Of a stretch of 64,000 nt of DNA, positions 1 through 8,366 are shown piece by piece (position 1 is the first letter of the stretch; each line of letters starts with the position of its first letter). The notes beneath the pieces are model-generated. The model did not search any database, was not told where the DNA came from, and saw only the letters and a list, made by a program, of their open reading frames with translations. Both the position numbers and the translations under genes were made by a program. Origin of the DNA: Sphingobacterium thalpophilum (GTDB taxonomy: Bacteria > Bacteroidota > Bacteroidia > Sphingobacteriales > Sphingobacteriaceae); NCBI RefSeq assembly GCF_038396785.1, contig NZ_CP151087.1:992001-1056000 (forward strand), in the 5' to 3' direction.

Positions 1-1000
1 AACTCATTTCCGTTTCAACATCCCTCGCATCCGGAAAATCCGCCTCATTCGCGTCGATGTAATTTCTTGCTTCATCTAAATATTTATTACCATCATTCGT
101 GAGCTGCTCAATCATTTTTTCGCGCTCACTGTCTCCGCCTTTTTTACGGGCATCCTTCAAGGTCACATAATAGGTATACAGATTGATCTGAACGCCAAGA
201 TCAGTGACTTCTATTGCGCGCTCGACAATACCTTTCGCTACGGTCAGCAATACAATTCCTGGTATAAGAAAGCGCTCCAGCAGAATCTTTTCTTTGGTGG
301 TGTATCCGGATAATTGTTTCTCCTTCAGTTTCAAAAAAAGCGGTTCGCTGATTTTTGTCCGGACATCATTCCATTCAACACGCTTCATAATGTATCGAAG
401 TGTCAAATAGGTCATCCGGTTAGCATTGATCTGATAGTTTTCAGAAAAAATCTCAGCAGTTTCAACAAAGAATTTCTTTTGTTCAAAGTACGCCTCACTA
501 GCTGCCCATACCGGAAAATCAGTCAAGTTTGCTTCCAGATAAAGTAGCAGCTCATTGAGCGCATTAAAACCGTCACTGGCAAATTGGTACTTCAGATTAT
601 CAATCTGCCACTGGAAAGCAGTCTTTTTCGTATCATTGACAGAAATGGAGACTCCGGTGGCTCCGATACTCACCTGAACCTGATCAATCGCATTCATGAA
701 AGTTATGTTAGCGATCGCATCTTGCACGATTTCCATTACAGGCCAATACTTTTCGGTCATCAACAAGTACTGGGTACCGGAATCTTTAATTTTCTTTTTT
801 TCAGCTTCAGGCTTTGTCTCCAAAATCGCTAAAGCTGCTGCGTAAGCTTCAGCCAATTCATTATAGAACTCATTGCCGAGTAAAGGCTGTATCTGGGAGC
901 GTTCGGTCCTGCTTATCTGAGGACGAATTTCTTGTAGCTTTATAGTATCATTTAAGGTTACTTTTTGCTTGATCTCATTGATATCTGAAAATAGTCTCAT
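1..1000 (-). CDS. Phage structural protein, DUF6712-like (partial, runs off left edge)
   Basis: An open frame of 333 codons begins at the ATG on 998-1000 and has no stop before position 1, so the C-terminus is outside the window. The start is strong: an AAGGAGGTG ribosome binding site lies 4 bases upstream. The protein opens with MRLFSDINEIKQKVTL and is helical and charged, with no signal peptide. It lies 11 bases after the portal-like gene and is read in the same direction, which fits a head-completion or connector role. I recall proteins of this kind as DUF6712 in Bacteroidota prophages, but that family name is from memory. The frame is certain; the function is inferred from position. Confidence 0.75.
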   Translation of the reverse strand, partial: MRLFSDINEIKQKVTLNDTIKLQEIRPQISRTERSQIQPLLGNEFYNELAEAYAAALAILETKPEAEKKKIKDSGTQYLLMTEKYWPVMEIVQDAIANITFMNAIDQVQVSIGATGVSISVNDTKKTAFQWQIDNLKYQFASDGFNALNELLLYLEANLTDFPVWAASEAYFEQKKFFVETAEIFSENYQINANRMTYLTLRYIMKRVEWNDVRTKISEPLFLKLKEKQLSGYTTKEKILLERFLIPGIVLLTVAKGIVERAIEVTDLGVQINLYTYYVTLKDARKKGGDSEREKMIEQLTNDGNKYLDEARNYIDANEADFPDARDVETEMS

Positions 1001-1011
1001 AAATCACCTCC

Positions 1012-2376
1012 TTAACTAACAATTTTACTTCCCTTACCTGTATCCGTAGTAGTCAACACTTTATCCAAAGTTAAAAGCGTCATGTCAGGATTCCAACCGT
1101 TGTAATCCCGGACAAATTCAAACATTTGATAAATGATTGCACGATCAGCAGCATTAATGGCATTCATCACTAACCAGGACTCCCGGATATCGGACCCTCC
1201 CTGGTTGGCTCCACCATACGATCCGCCCGGCATACCTAGACCAAATATTGCCGGATTAACCAACATTGAAAAAAGAATCTCGGCATTGGCAGCTGCGCCA
1301 TCAGGCAGATAAGCGTCAGACTTCAACTTATCATCAATCGCAACGATTTCGATACCAGGAATGCTTGTACCATTCAGTTTGTTAATATCGAAGAATGAAA
1401 CAAATGTTTTCATCGCATTTTCGGTACCGGTTAAATACTTGTCCATTTCATCGTACTGATCATTTACGGCCTTTGTCCTTTCAGCTTCACCCATTGATGC
1501 CCATTTAGGATATTTGGTTAGCCAGTAAGACATGGAAATCTTTACGTGATACTTAATAGCTGCTTGATTTCTAAAGATTGCTCGTTTATAAGATGGAATA
1601 GAATTGGATATCTCCAGCCAGCCATTAGAGCGAACGCCATCCCAATGAGCCAAGGAATAGTAATCAAACTCCGGATCAGGATAATACGTAGGGAAAACAT
1701 AATTATGACCTTTCTCAACATATTTGATGCGATCAACTTCCGAAAACCAGTCTCGCGAATCAATCACATCAAACTCGTCATAGTCATCTGCAGGTGAAGG
1801 AAAGTTTGCCGATCGCATAGCTTTTTCAATTCGTCCACTTTTTTCATTGTAGGGACGATATCGGAATTTTCTAGCCTTATCATGCCCGATCCGGACAATC
1901 TTTGAGCGGTCCTCATTCAGCATCAACAATGGAAATGAGTTTGCCAATGCATTATAATCCTGGATAATTGCCAGCCGTGTAACATCGAAATTGGAGCGCT
2001 TAAAGAAATCGCGCACATCCTGATCCTTTACAAGGTCATATTTCATCTGATTGTTATCGTCTAATTCTCTAGGAATAGCCGGAACAACCATTTGACCGAA
2101 CAATTTTAGATTCAAAAGCCTTAGCGCGCTCATGGCTACGCCACTTTTGCGCACCATAGCCCACATTTCATCAGGAAACTTATCACTTTTCCCCCATGGT
2201 ACCCAATCACGTCCCCCGGAAAACTCATTTTTATTTGGAAGGACAGTAGAAAAATTTGCTATGCCTGATTCCCCGGATTTACCAGCTGAAGCATTTGTTA
2301 GAACTACAGAACTTCCTTCTCTGAAAGAATATAGCGGAAAACCATCACTGGAAAATTGTGTATGCCTAGTACTCAT
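1012..2376 (-). CDS. Probable phage portal protein
   Basis: A 454-residue soluble protein without a signal peptide or membrane segment. Its size and its place downstream of the terminase fit a portal, the dodecameric ring through which DNA enters the capsid. I see no diagnostic motif; the call rests on size, neighbours and the mixed helical, charged composition (repeated Trp/Tyr-rich stretches such as RDWFSEVDRIKYVEKG). The start overlaps the stop of the upstream 106-residue gene by 4 bases (ATGA type), so the two are probably translationally coupled. A minor capsid protein or an unusual head-tail connector is the main alternative. Confidence 0.55.
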   Translation of the reverse strand: MSTRHTQFSSDGFPLYSFREGSSVVLTNASAGKSGESGIANFSTVLPNKNEFSGGRDWVPWGKSDKFPDEMWAMVRKSGVAMSALRLLNLKLFGQMVVPAIPRELDDNNQMKYDLVKDQDVRDFFKRSNFDVTRLAIIQDYNALANSFPLLMLNEDRSKIVRIGHDKARKFRYRPYNEKSGRIEKAMRSANFPSPADDYDEFDVIDSRDWFSEVDRIKYVEKGHNYVFPTYYPDPEFDYYSLAHWDGVRSNGWLEISNSIPSYKRAIFRNQAAIKYHVKISMSYWLTKYPKWASMGEAERTKAVNDQYDEMDKYLTGTENAMKTFVSFFDINKLNGTSIPGIEIVAIDDKLKSDAYLPDGAAANAEILFSMLVNPAIFGLGMPGGSYGGANQGGSDIRESWLVMNAINAADRAIIYQMFEFVRDYNGWNPDMTLLTLDKVLTTTDTGKGSKIVS

Positions 2377-2693
2377 TTGAAAACGCGTTTGCCATTTATT
2401 TCGAAAACTAACTGGATATGAAAAGCTGACTTGATACCTGATTCCAGGTTAACAATACCACGCATTTCATTTTCTCTAACTGAATATGGCAGGCCGCAAA
2501 TCTGCGCCTTTTCAATCGTTTGCCATTGCCCTCCAGTTCCACGCTTGCGATCGCATTTCAAAAAAGTTATTGATAGCGTTTCGTCTGAAGACTGATATCG
2601 GCAGCGATCCAGTATCTTGAGCATTTCCGTGTAAGAAATTTTATCCATGCTCAAAAATCTATTTAATAAGTCCATTAGAAACGACAAGAACAT
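2373..2693 (-). CDS. Small phage protein of unknown function
   Basis: A 106-residue ORF between the methylase gene and the portal-like gene, ending in a 4-base overlap with the portal start. I do not recognise the family. The N-terminus is uncertain: in-frame ATGs also occur near 2673 (MDLLNRF) and at 2648 (MDKISYTEM), and the last gives a soluble protein of about 91 residues without the hydrophobic leader. The body is mixed alpha/beta with several Arg/Lys and two Cys. By position it belongs to the head module. Confidence 0.55.
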   Translation of the reverse strand: MFLSFLMDLLNRFLSMDKISYTEMLKILDRCRYQSSDETLSITFLKCDRKRGTGGQWQTIEKAQICGLPYSVRENEMRGIVNLESGIKSAFHIQLVFEINGKRVFK

Positions 2694-2905
2694 ATTTCAA
2701 CTGATTTTCAACCTGTTAGTATTAATGTTTCAAAAAACTTCATTAAAAACATATCAAAACACTATAAATCAATTATTTAAACAATTTATTTTTTCCAAAA
2801 ACCATTAAAAGTATCTACTTGAAGCCCGCCGTGCCCTGTCCTAAAAGGGCAATTGCCATTTACACCCCCACGGAATATGATTTCGATCCAGGAGAATCAC
2901 TAAAC

Positions 2906-2932
2906 AAAAGAGCCGCATAAAGCGGCTCTTTT
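2906..2932 (-). terminator. Intrinsic terminator after the Dam-type methylase gene
   Basis: An 11-bp perfect stem (arms 2906-2916 and 2922-2932) with a 5-base loop, GC-rich in the middle (GAGCCGC/GCGGCTC) and flanked by A and T runs. It overlaps the methylase stop codon at 2931-2933, so it ends leftward transcription from that gene. Confidence 0.8.
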
Positions 2933-3764
2933 ATCGTTTAACAAGCATTATGTCGGTGAACTTTGAATTATAGCTAGGATTATTTGCATGGGAAATAGCT
3001 ATAGCATGTTCGAAAGGGTTAGCCCCAGGAACCTTCTTAGATATCCATTCACATAGCTCTACAACATTAGACTTATTGGATGTAAAATAAAAGTATTGCT
3101 CAACGTCAAGCACATCCAATACATCTAAGTAATCAGATAACTTCCAATGTGATGATTTGTAGCTTGAAACATCTGTAGATAAGTAAGGCGGATCAACGAG
3201 AAATATAACATTAGCCTGATCGCGATAAAGTTCAAATAACTCTTTGTAATCCATGGAGACCCTTTGAACACCATCTAAATAACCAATCGCATTATAAGGT
3301 GTTTCTCTGAGCGTATTGTAAAATACCTGTCTTGTTAATTCATCATAGCTCAGGGCGTAATTCATTGCAAAGAGTAAATTAGATGATAAGGTGATATAAT
3401 CAACGTATCCTAAACGCTTTTCTTCTGAATATACTCTATCTAATATGGACTGCCTTCTTTCAAAGGGTATTGCTTTATCTTTAGGAAGGTCACAGATTAG
3501 ATTGCGTATATCCTGTATGAGTTTATTAGTATTAGTAATCCACTCAATCCTTTTTGCGAAATTATCATAATCATTGTATATGACTTGCGCATCCGGACAA
3601 TGCTGTTTAACTGTATGGCTCAACAAACCACTTCCCCCAAACAAATCCACATAAGTGGCATTAGGATCACAGCTCTCGAGCTCAATTTTAAATTTTGTAA
3701 GGAATCTTCTTTTTTGTCCCATAAACGGCAACGGCGACGAATTGTAATTTTTACTTGCTTTCAT
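2931..3764 (-). CDS. Phage N6-adenine DNA methyltransferase, Dam/D12 class
   Basis: A 277-residue enzyme with the class alpha (D12) amino-methyltransferase order: an N-terminal PLPFMGQKRRF segment (residues 11-21), an AdoMet-binding loop DLFGGSG (40-46) and the catalytic DPPY tetrapeptide (191-194). D12 enzymes methylate adenine, often in GATC, but the target here cannot be read from sequence. No restriction nuclease lies beside it, so it is an orphan phage methylase that may protect phage DNA from host restriction or time packaging and transcription. It sits between terL and the portal-like gene, 151 bases after terL, and ends at a strong terminator. The start is the only ATG consistent with the PLPF motif near the N-terminus. 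Confidence 0.9.
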   Translation of the reverse strand: MKASKNYNSSPLPFMGQKRRFLTKFKIELESCDPNATYVDLFGGSGLLSHTVKQHCPDAQVIYNDYDNFAKRIEWITNTNKLIQDIRNLICDLPKDKAIPFERRQSILDRVYSEEKRLGYVDYITLSSNLLFAMNYALSYDELTRQVFYNTLRETPYNAIGYLDGVQRVSMDYKELFELYRDQANVIFLVDPPYLSTDVSSYKSSHWKLSDYLDVLDVLDVEQYFYFTSNKSNVVELCEWISKKVPGANPFEHAIAISHANNPSYNSKFTDIMLVKR

Positions 3765-3787
3765 ATATATTTTATTAAATTTGTGCT

Positions 3788-3909
3788 CTCACAATCAAAA
3801 ACTTTATTGCATAACTCTAACATCGCGTCAGGTTATACCCCTCGACACGTCGGTGTGTTATGCACTGTATGGTTTTTGATTGTGAGAATTTCGAAGGCAA
3901 GTCGAGGGG
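3788..3909. repeat. Composite inverted-repeat element with interleaved arms, between terL and the methylase gene
   Basis: Three pairs of complementary arms lie in this non-coding gap. A 15-bp perfect pair (CTCACAATCAAAAAC at 3788-3802, its complement at 3872-3886) encloses an 8-bp pair (TGCATAAC at 3808-3815, complement at 3857-3864). A third 9-bp pair joins the loop (CCCCTCGAC at 3838-3846) to a downstream arm (GTCGAGGGG at 3901-3909), so as RNA or single-stranded DNA it could form an H-type pseudoknot. On the + strand the last arm is followed by CTTCTTTT. It may be a structured RNA, a packaging site or a recombination site; nothing here decides. Confidence 0.6.
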
Positions 3910-3915
3910 CTTCTT

Positions 3916-5430
3916 TTAACTTGAAGACCTAGATGGCAGCCATAATCCCTGGCTACTCTCTATAAGATGTGAATATTTAAAGTACCCTATCATATCCATT
4001 GCATCCCCTTGATGTGTTGTATACCGTTGATCGACGTGCGTCTTACGTTCATCTGTCTTGACTTTCTCCGGACCAAACTTACCCTCCTTAGCTGCTGAGT
4101 TATTGATCGACTCAATGAGATACTTACATTTTGTCCGGTTCCATTTGAATATAGGTAGCAATGGATGATCATTTCGCATGGCAATAGACCAGAACTTATA
4201 CTTATCCGAGTGCTCAGGTGCTGCACCATAATATTGCTGATCCACATCCCACCCATTCTTGATGAGCACCTCAACTACGATATCGGCATAAGTCTTAGGC
4301 GAACGGCCGTCTTTACCGATCGCTGTCTGATCATACCAATACGAAACGCGCTTAGTGGGATGAGGCTGATAGTAATCGCACCAGCGCTGGACAAGTATCT
4401 CCAGCATTTCCCCAGCTTCTTCAGGCGTAATCGAGGAAAGGAAATTGCATTCGTTCAGGAATGTCTCCTGAGCCGTGACTATACAACAGAACTTTCCATA
4501 GTCCAGGGCTATATCCAGTGGTGTGCTGCGTATGATATCAGTTACCTCACGGCAATCCAGTTTCTCAAACTTAGTGCGATCATAACCAACACCCTCATCT
4601 ACTAACCCCCTCAGATAATCATTGTCAAAAGAATCATAACAAAGATTCCTTTCATTGAATGCCGGATAGAATCCCCCACCAACAGCCCTGGGCCGAATAT
4701 TCTCTATCTCGATATCGTATTCATATTTGGACATGATACGACGCTGCATCTTAAAATAATTATCAGGAAGATTCTCAGCATTGATCCGGGTGGGAGCTCG
4801 TAAATAAAATACCTCGTCCGGATTTGTTAAAGCGGCCTGCTCATAGGTATAGATATGTTTACCCTCCTGAGTTCTGGGAATAGAACTTACATATACCTGA
4901 GACAACCATCTCTTCTTATGCTCAAAATGAGATTTACCACCGCGCAGAGTTGCATAGGTCTCAGCCTGGAATTTAACTGGATCAAGCTCACAGTATTCAT
5001 CGGCCAAACCAGAACACGTATTGATACCACGAGATGAAACATCTTGGCTTAACATCACCCATACAGCTCCGGTCCACCAAGCAATAGTTTTCCCCCAATC
5101 CAACGGTGGCTCATAAGGAAGATTGTACTTCTTCCAGATAGGCTTTTGCCCGATCGTGAAATGTATACCATTCTTATAACCCAAAGTCTCCAGAGAAAGA
5201 ATGGTGGACGGCAATGTCCTGGTTAAAATCTGTTGATATGTTCTACCTTGGAGGAAATTGGTAGACCGGGGCATATCACAAGCTGTTTCGGACATTTCAT
5301 CCGCTAAAACCGTCGACTTACCTACTGCTCTAGCCCCTTCTAATACCTTAATTTTTTGCGGCGCAGTCCGAATCAGGATCTGCGCTAGATTGCGATTTAC
5401 CTGGAGTTTAGGCTTCGAGATCTCAACCAT
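3916..5430 (-). CDS. terL: Phage terminase large subunit
   Basis: The ATPase-nuclease motor that packages phage DNA into proheads. The chosen ATG at 5428-5430 (MVEISKPK) gives 504 residues; it is preceded by GGGGAGGAAAG at good spacing, whereas a start 6 codons upstream has no such site. Visible motifs are Walker A GARAVGKST (about residues 32-40), a Walker B-like GLADEYCEL with the acidic pair near 144-145, a nuclease-domain LDIALDYGKF, and a late HQGDAMDMIGYF segment typical of the C-terminal nuclease fold. The gene overlaps the stop of the small-subunit gene by 8 bases. Assignment to the terminase family is firm; cos or pac type cannot be told. Confidence 0.9.
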   Translation of the reverse strand: MVEISKPKLQVNRNLAQILIRTAPQKIKVLEGARAVGKSTVLADEMSETACDMPRSTNFLQGRTYQQILTRTLPSTILSLETLGYKNGIHFTIGQKPIWKKYNLPYEPPLDWGKTIAWWTGAVWVMLSQDVSSRGINTCSGLADEYCELDPVKFQAETYATLRGGKSHFEHKKRWLSQVYVSSIPRTQEGKHIYTYEQAALTNPDEVFYLRAPTRINAENLPDNYFKMQRRIMSKYEYDIEIENIRPRAVGGGFYPAFNERNLCYDSFDNDYLRGLVDEGVGYDRTKFEKLDCREVTDIIRSTPLDIALDYGKFCCIVTAQETFLNECNFLSSITPEEAGEMLEILVQRWCDYYQPHPTKRVSYWYDQTAIGKDGRSPKTYADIVVEVLIKNGWDVDQQYYGAAPEHSDKYKFWSIAMRNDHPLLPIFKWNRTKCKYLIESINNSAAKEGKFGPEKVKTDERKTHVDQRYTTHQGDAMDMIGYFKYSHLIESSQGLWLPSRSSS

Positions 5431-6007
5431 TATTACTTTCCTCCCCAATCACCTGAGCTTCTTCAGACATACTATTTAAGATATCACCGAGATCAATCAC
5501 TCCACCGGCGTGTATTTTTTGCAATGCACGTTGAGCTGTCTGATCAAGTGAAATGATAACTTGATGTTGCTCGATCTGATCAGCTATCAAAGCGCCTGCT
5601 TCATCGTTGACTCCAGCAGCTCTCAGCTCTTTGGCAATTTCCTTTAAGGCCATCGCATTGTTTTGCTTTTTGGCCATGATCCGGGCATCGAGAAGAGTCT
5701 CAATCACAATGTGGTTGATGACATCGGCCTTCATACGGCCAACCGATCCAAAAATCTCCAGGGCATCATTGATATATCGCCGAGCTGTTGAATTGGATAT
5801 CGGGTTATCCCGAAGACTTCCTAACTTTTTGAGAACGGTTATAGTTTCGGTCATCGAGCTGTAATTCCTGAATAATGTATAAGCATCCACATACCACTCA
5901 AGCAATTTGGTTTGCTTAACAGTGAGATCGGACTCTTTTGAATCGGGATCTTTAAGATAGCTTAGGATATCATCCTTATTGGAATCTATTGAAATTGGTT
6001 TAGCCAT
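5423..6007 (-). CDS. Probable phage terminase small subunit
   Basis: A 194-residue, largely helical protein immediately upstream of and overlapping terL, the usual place for the DNA-recognition subunit of the packaging motor. The N-terminal half contains a helix-turn-helix-like stretch (NSTARRYINDALEIFG); the rest is charged helix with an acidic tail. No catalytic motif is expected or seen. It shares an 8-base overlap with the upstream 235-residue gene as well, so the three genes are tightly coupled. The call rests on size, helix content and position. Confidence 0.65.
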   Translation of the reverse strand: MAKPISIDSNKDDILSYLKDPDSKESDLTVKQTKLLEWYVDAYTLFRNYSSMTETITVLKKLGSLRDNPISNSTARRYINDALEIFGSVGRMKADVINHIVIETLLDARIMAKKQNNAMALKEIAKELRAAGVNDEAGALIADQIEQHQVIISLDQTAQRALQKIHAGGVIDLGDILNSMSEEAQVIGEESNNG

Positions 6008-6707
6008 TTAGGACCTCCAATCTTTTTTTGACTAGATCCAGTTTAATTTGGTTAAGCTGAAAGCGAGAAAGCACCTTTGCTTTTTGGTGTCCATCGGCTA
6101 AGGTTTCAAGCTTCTTTTTATCCTTCGAGATATTGGGAGGAATATTCTTGAGATGAGCAAGCAATTTATCAAGCGGTAAATCATTGATTTCCTCCTGAAT
6201 AGACTTCGCTTTCTCTACAAAAATTTTACCTGATTGCTTGTATTCGTCAATGACAGCCCAACAAGCGTTCACCTGCTCATGATCATTCAGCAGTGTCTCC
6301 GCCATTGCAAGCCTCTTGTCAGGATCATCCGTAAAACCAATTTCAATAAACAATTGCTGTGAACGTCGGTAATGCATATTTTTTCTCCGGACTACTTCTT
6401 TGATTTTTTCCGGAAATAAGAAATAATCGTCATTCAAAGCAGCTTTGGCAGGGATATCAAAAGACTCCAATGGAGCAATGATCGATTTCTCTACTGTGTT
6501 AGAGGCAACCTTGACATCAGATGGGCGATCCTCCTGGGCGAGCTTCTTCAGCTCCTCAAGTAAACGATTATAATGAAGCGGTGATGATCCGCTTCGAAAA
6601 AAAGAGATCAGAACTTTGCTCGAGGCAAATTTTTCGAACAACACGCGACCTTCCTCATAGCTGCGATGCGAGTTTTCTAAATACCTTTGAATAACGGAAA
6701 TTGCCAT
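6000..6707 (-). CDS. Phage protein of unknown function upstream of the terminase genes
   Basis: A 235-residue soluble, highly charged helical protein with no signal peptide and no motif I recognise. It overlaps the terminase small-subunit gene by 8 bases, which points to coupled translation and perhaps a packaging-associated role. The C-terminal half (NDLPLDKLLAHLKNI and onward) looks like paired amphipathic helices. I would not assign a function. Confidence 0.6.
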   Translation of the reverse strand: MAISVIQRYLENSHRSYEEGRVLFEKFASSKVLISFFRSGSSPLHYNRLLEELKKLAQEDRPSDVKVASNTVEKSIIAPLESFDIPAKAALNDDYFLFPEKIKEVVRRKNMHYRRSQQLFIEIGFTDDPDKRLAMAETLLNDHEQVNACWAVIDEYKQSGKIFVEKAKSIQEEINDLPLDKLLAHLKNIPPNISKDKKKLETLADGHQKAKVLSRFQLNQIKLDLVKKRLEVLNG

Positions 6708-6735
6708 AAATCAAAGGTATTTGAGCCAATTTTAG

Positions 6736-6984
6736 CTAAAACGACACTTTCGGCTTATAGATATAAACCATTACATTTGAGTCATTTAAAAAAGCAGGTA
6801 TCTGCAAGTAATCAAGCGCCTCAATAACATCTATACTTTCCCAATTACTATCTTTTTGCCAATAGATATTCACTTGAGCTTCGATCTCATCACGCTCCAT
6901 CAAAATATTCTCACCGTCAGTTCGTACCGGCACATAAAACTTCTCCTCCAAGATATTGATAATCTTTACAATCTTATCGTTCAT
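6736..6984 (-). CDS. Small phage protein of unknown function
   Basis: An 82-residue acidic protein beginning MNDKIVKIINILEEKF, soluble, not recognised. Its start codon lies only 16 bases downstream of a strong bidirectional terminator hairpin, so it cannot have its own conventional promoter between the two; it must be read by read-through, antitermination or a transcript starting inside the hairpin. Confidence 0.6.
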   Translation of the reverse strand: MNDKIVKIINILEEKFYVPVRTDGENILMERDEIEAQVNIYWQKDSNWESIDVIEALDYLQIPAFLNDSNVMVYIYKPKVSF

Positions 6985-7000
6985 ATTATATGTATTTACA

Positions 7001-7028
7001 AAAAAGGCTCTTCAACAAGAGCCTTTTT
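7001..7028. terminator. Bidirectional intrinsic terminator in the head module
   Basis: A 12-bp perfect stem (arms 7001-7012 AAAAAGGCTCTT and 7017-7028) with a 4-base loop. In the leftward reading it follows the stop at 7053 and ends in a run of T. Confidence 0.8.
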
Positions 7029-7052
7029 ATTTCACGCATTAAAAATATACTA

Positions 7053-7793
7053 TTATGGACCAACCGGTTCCAATAGGATTGGCGGTTCATAAATCGCTGG
7101 TGGAATTGGTGATTTTGAGATATAGGTCTGCACCAAAGTATTCGGATCCTCGATCAACTTACCAGTACCGCCTTCCGCTGTATCCAGCTGAGCCGGGAAC
7201 TGTTTTGTACCCAAAACCTTTGCAGTACCATTCTGCTCAATGGCAATAAATACCATCCGGCGATTGGCTGTTGATGCAACAAACCCGGAAATTGTAGCAT
7301 CATTTTTTGGATAGGATACTTCCATCGAGTTCTGGAACGACTTTCCATCACGGGCACCGATCAGCGAATACTTCAGTTCACCAGTTTCCAAAGTAACGTA
7401 CAGCTTCTTGAAGGACTTCCCGGTCTTAAATTTGAAATCATCGGCAGCCTTTACCGTAACTAAATCTTCAAAGTCAGTAGCGGTTTCAGTCACAATTTTT
7501 GAAAGCGCAACGGGCCACGTTTCTATATCTTCAGTAAAAGCGTAATAGACCTCTCCTGCTACTCCACCAGGATTGAAAACACCCTGTTGAAAGACAATAT
7601 CTTTCGCGTTCAACCCCATTAGTAAAACACCAGCGCTTTTTAACGGGACAAAAGACCCGATAAAGATTGCTGAAGCAAACGCCAATCCAACAGAATTACT
7701 CCCAGTAGCTGAAGCAATGGTATTGCCAATAAAAAGGGAAACCATGATCAAGCATAGCATCCCAGCAAAAAATTTAATTGCACTGTACATCAA
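7053..7793 (-). CDS. Putative phage virion-associated protein with N-terminal hydrophobic segments
   Basis: A 246-residue protein. Residues about 5-60 hold two hydrophobic stretches (MYSAIKFFAGMLCLIMVSLFI and a Gly/Ala-rich FASAIFIGSF), followed by a soluble, beta-rich body containing NPGGVAGEVYYAFTED and ending in proline-rich repeats. The hydrophobic start is unusual for a capsid component; it may be a decoration, adaptor or membrane-interacting protein. It directly abuts the coiled-coil gene upstream (stop and start adjacent) and ends just before the 7001-7028 terminator. Not recognised; placed in the head module by context. Confidence 0.55.
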   Translation of the reverse strand: MMYSAIKFFAGMLCLIMVSLFIGNTIASATGSNSVGLAFASAIFIGSFVPLKSAGVLLMGLNAKDIVFQQGVFNPGGVAGEVYYAFTEDIETWPVALSKIVTETATDFEDLVTVKAADDFKFKTGKSFKKLYVTLETGELKYSLIGARDGKSFQNSMEVSYPKNDATISGFVASTANRRMVFIAIEQNGTAKVLGTKQFPAQLDTAEGGTGKLIEDPNTLVQTYISKSPIPPAIYEPPILLEPVGP

Positions 7794-8282
7794 TTAGTCC
7801 TCCTTTACTTCTTTTAAAAATCCTACACCAAGTTTCAACAAGCGTCCAACCAAATCAGAATCTTCCAAAAGATTCTCAGTGGTGAATTCCTTTCCTTCGA
7901 AAAAGAACGTTTTACCATGGATAGAATATGTTTTACCTTTATGCTCCAGCGTTTGAAATCCATCTTTCGCGGCTTTTTGAACCTTTTCAAGTGATTTTGA
8001 CATGGTAGTCATCAGCTCCATTGCTTCGTCACGCTCTGTTGTTAGGGCATCCACCGAGTCGCTCAATGACTTATTATCTGCTTTCAAATTACTGTTCTCG
8101 GTATTTGTTATGGCAAGATCCTTCTCAAGACTTGAATTCTTGGTAGTGAGCTCGTCGTTTTTGGATTTCAGTACATCACGCTCTTTTGTTAGAGCAGCAA
8201 TTTCTTTATCCTTTCCAGCGATAATCTTTGCTGTCGCCGTATCCAACTCTTGCTGAGTTGATTTGTTTTCATTTTCAGCCAT
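7794..8282 (-). CDS. Coiled-coil phage protein
   Basis: A 162-residue protein starting MAENENKSTQQELDTA. I prefer this ATG (8280-8282) because the longer frame reads through the low-complexity gap after the capsid gene. Residues about 10-105 form a long heptad-rich coiled coil (repeated KDKEIAALTKERD-like units), followed by a compact C-terminal domain (HKGKTYSIHGKTFFFEGKEF). It lies between the capsid gene and a hydrophobic structural gene, so a scaffold-like or head-decoration function is possible. Coiled-coil character is plain; function is unassigned. Confidence 0.65.
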   Translation of the reverse strand: MAENENKSTQQELDTATAKIIAGKDKEIAALTKERDVLKSKNDELTTKNSSLEKDLAITNTENSNLKADNKSLSDSVDALTTERDEAMELMTTMSKSLEKVQKAAKDGFQTLEHKGKTYSIHGKTFFFEGKEFTTENLLEDSDLVGRLLKLGVGFLKEVKED

Positions 8283-8366
8283 TGCTTTAAATCTTTTAAT
8301 TTTTAAAAATTTGATTGTGGGACTAGCCCACAACCAAAACAACTATATACTTAACTATGAAAAAGC

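Noticed and set aside
2817..2905. Short minus-strand reading frame (about 14 codons) in a relatively GC-rich patch
   Set aside because: Too short and lacking a start signal; the patch also contains a small GCCCT/AGGGC hairpin and may be a leader or a remnant.
3788..3909. Retron-type ncRNA suggested by the flanking inverted repeats
   Set aside because: A retron needs a reverse transcriptase beside the msr-msd region; neighbours are terminase and a DNA methylase and no RT motif (YxDD) occurs nearby.
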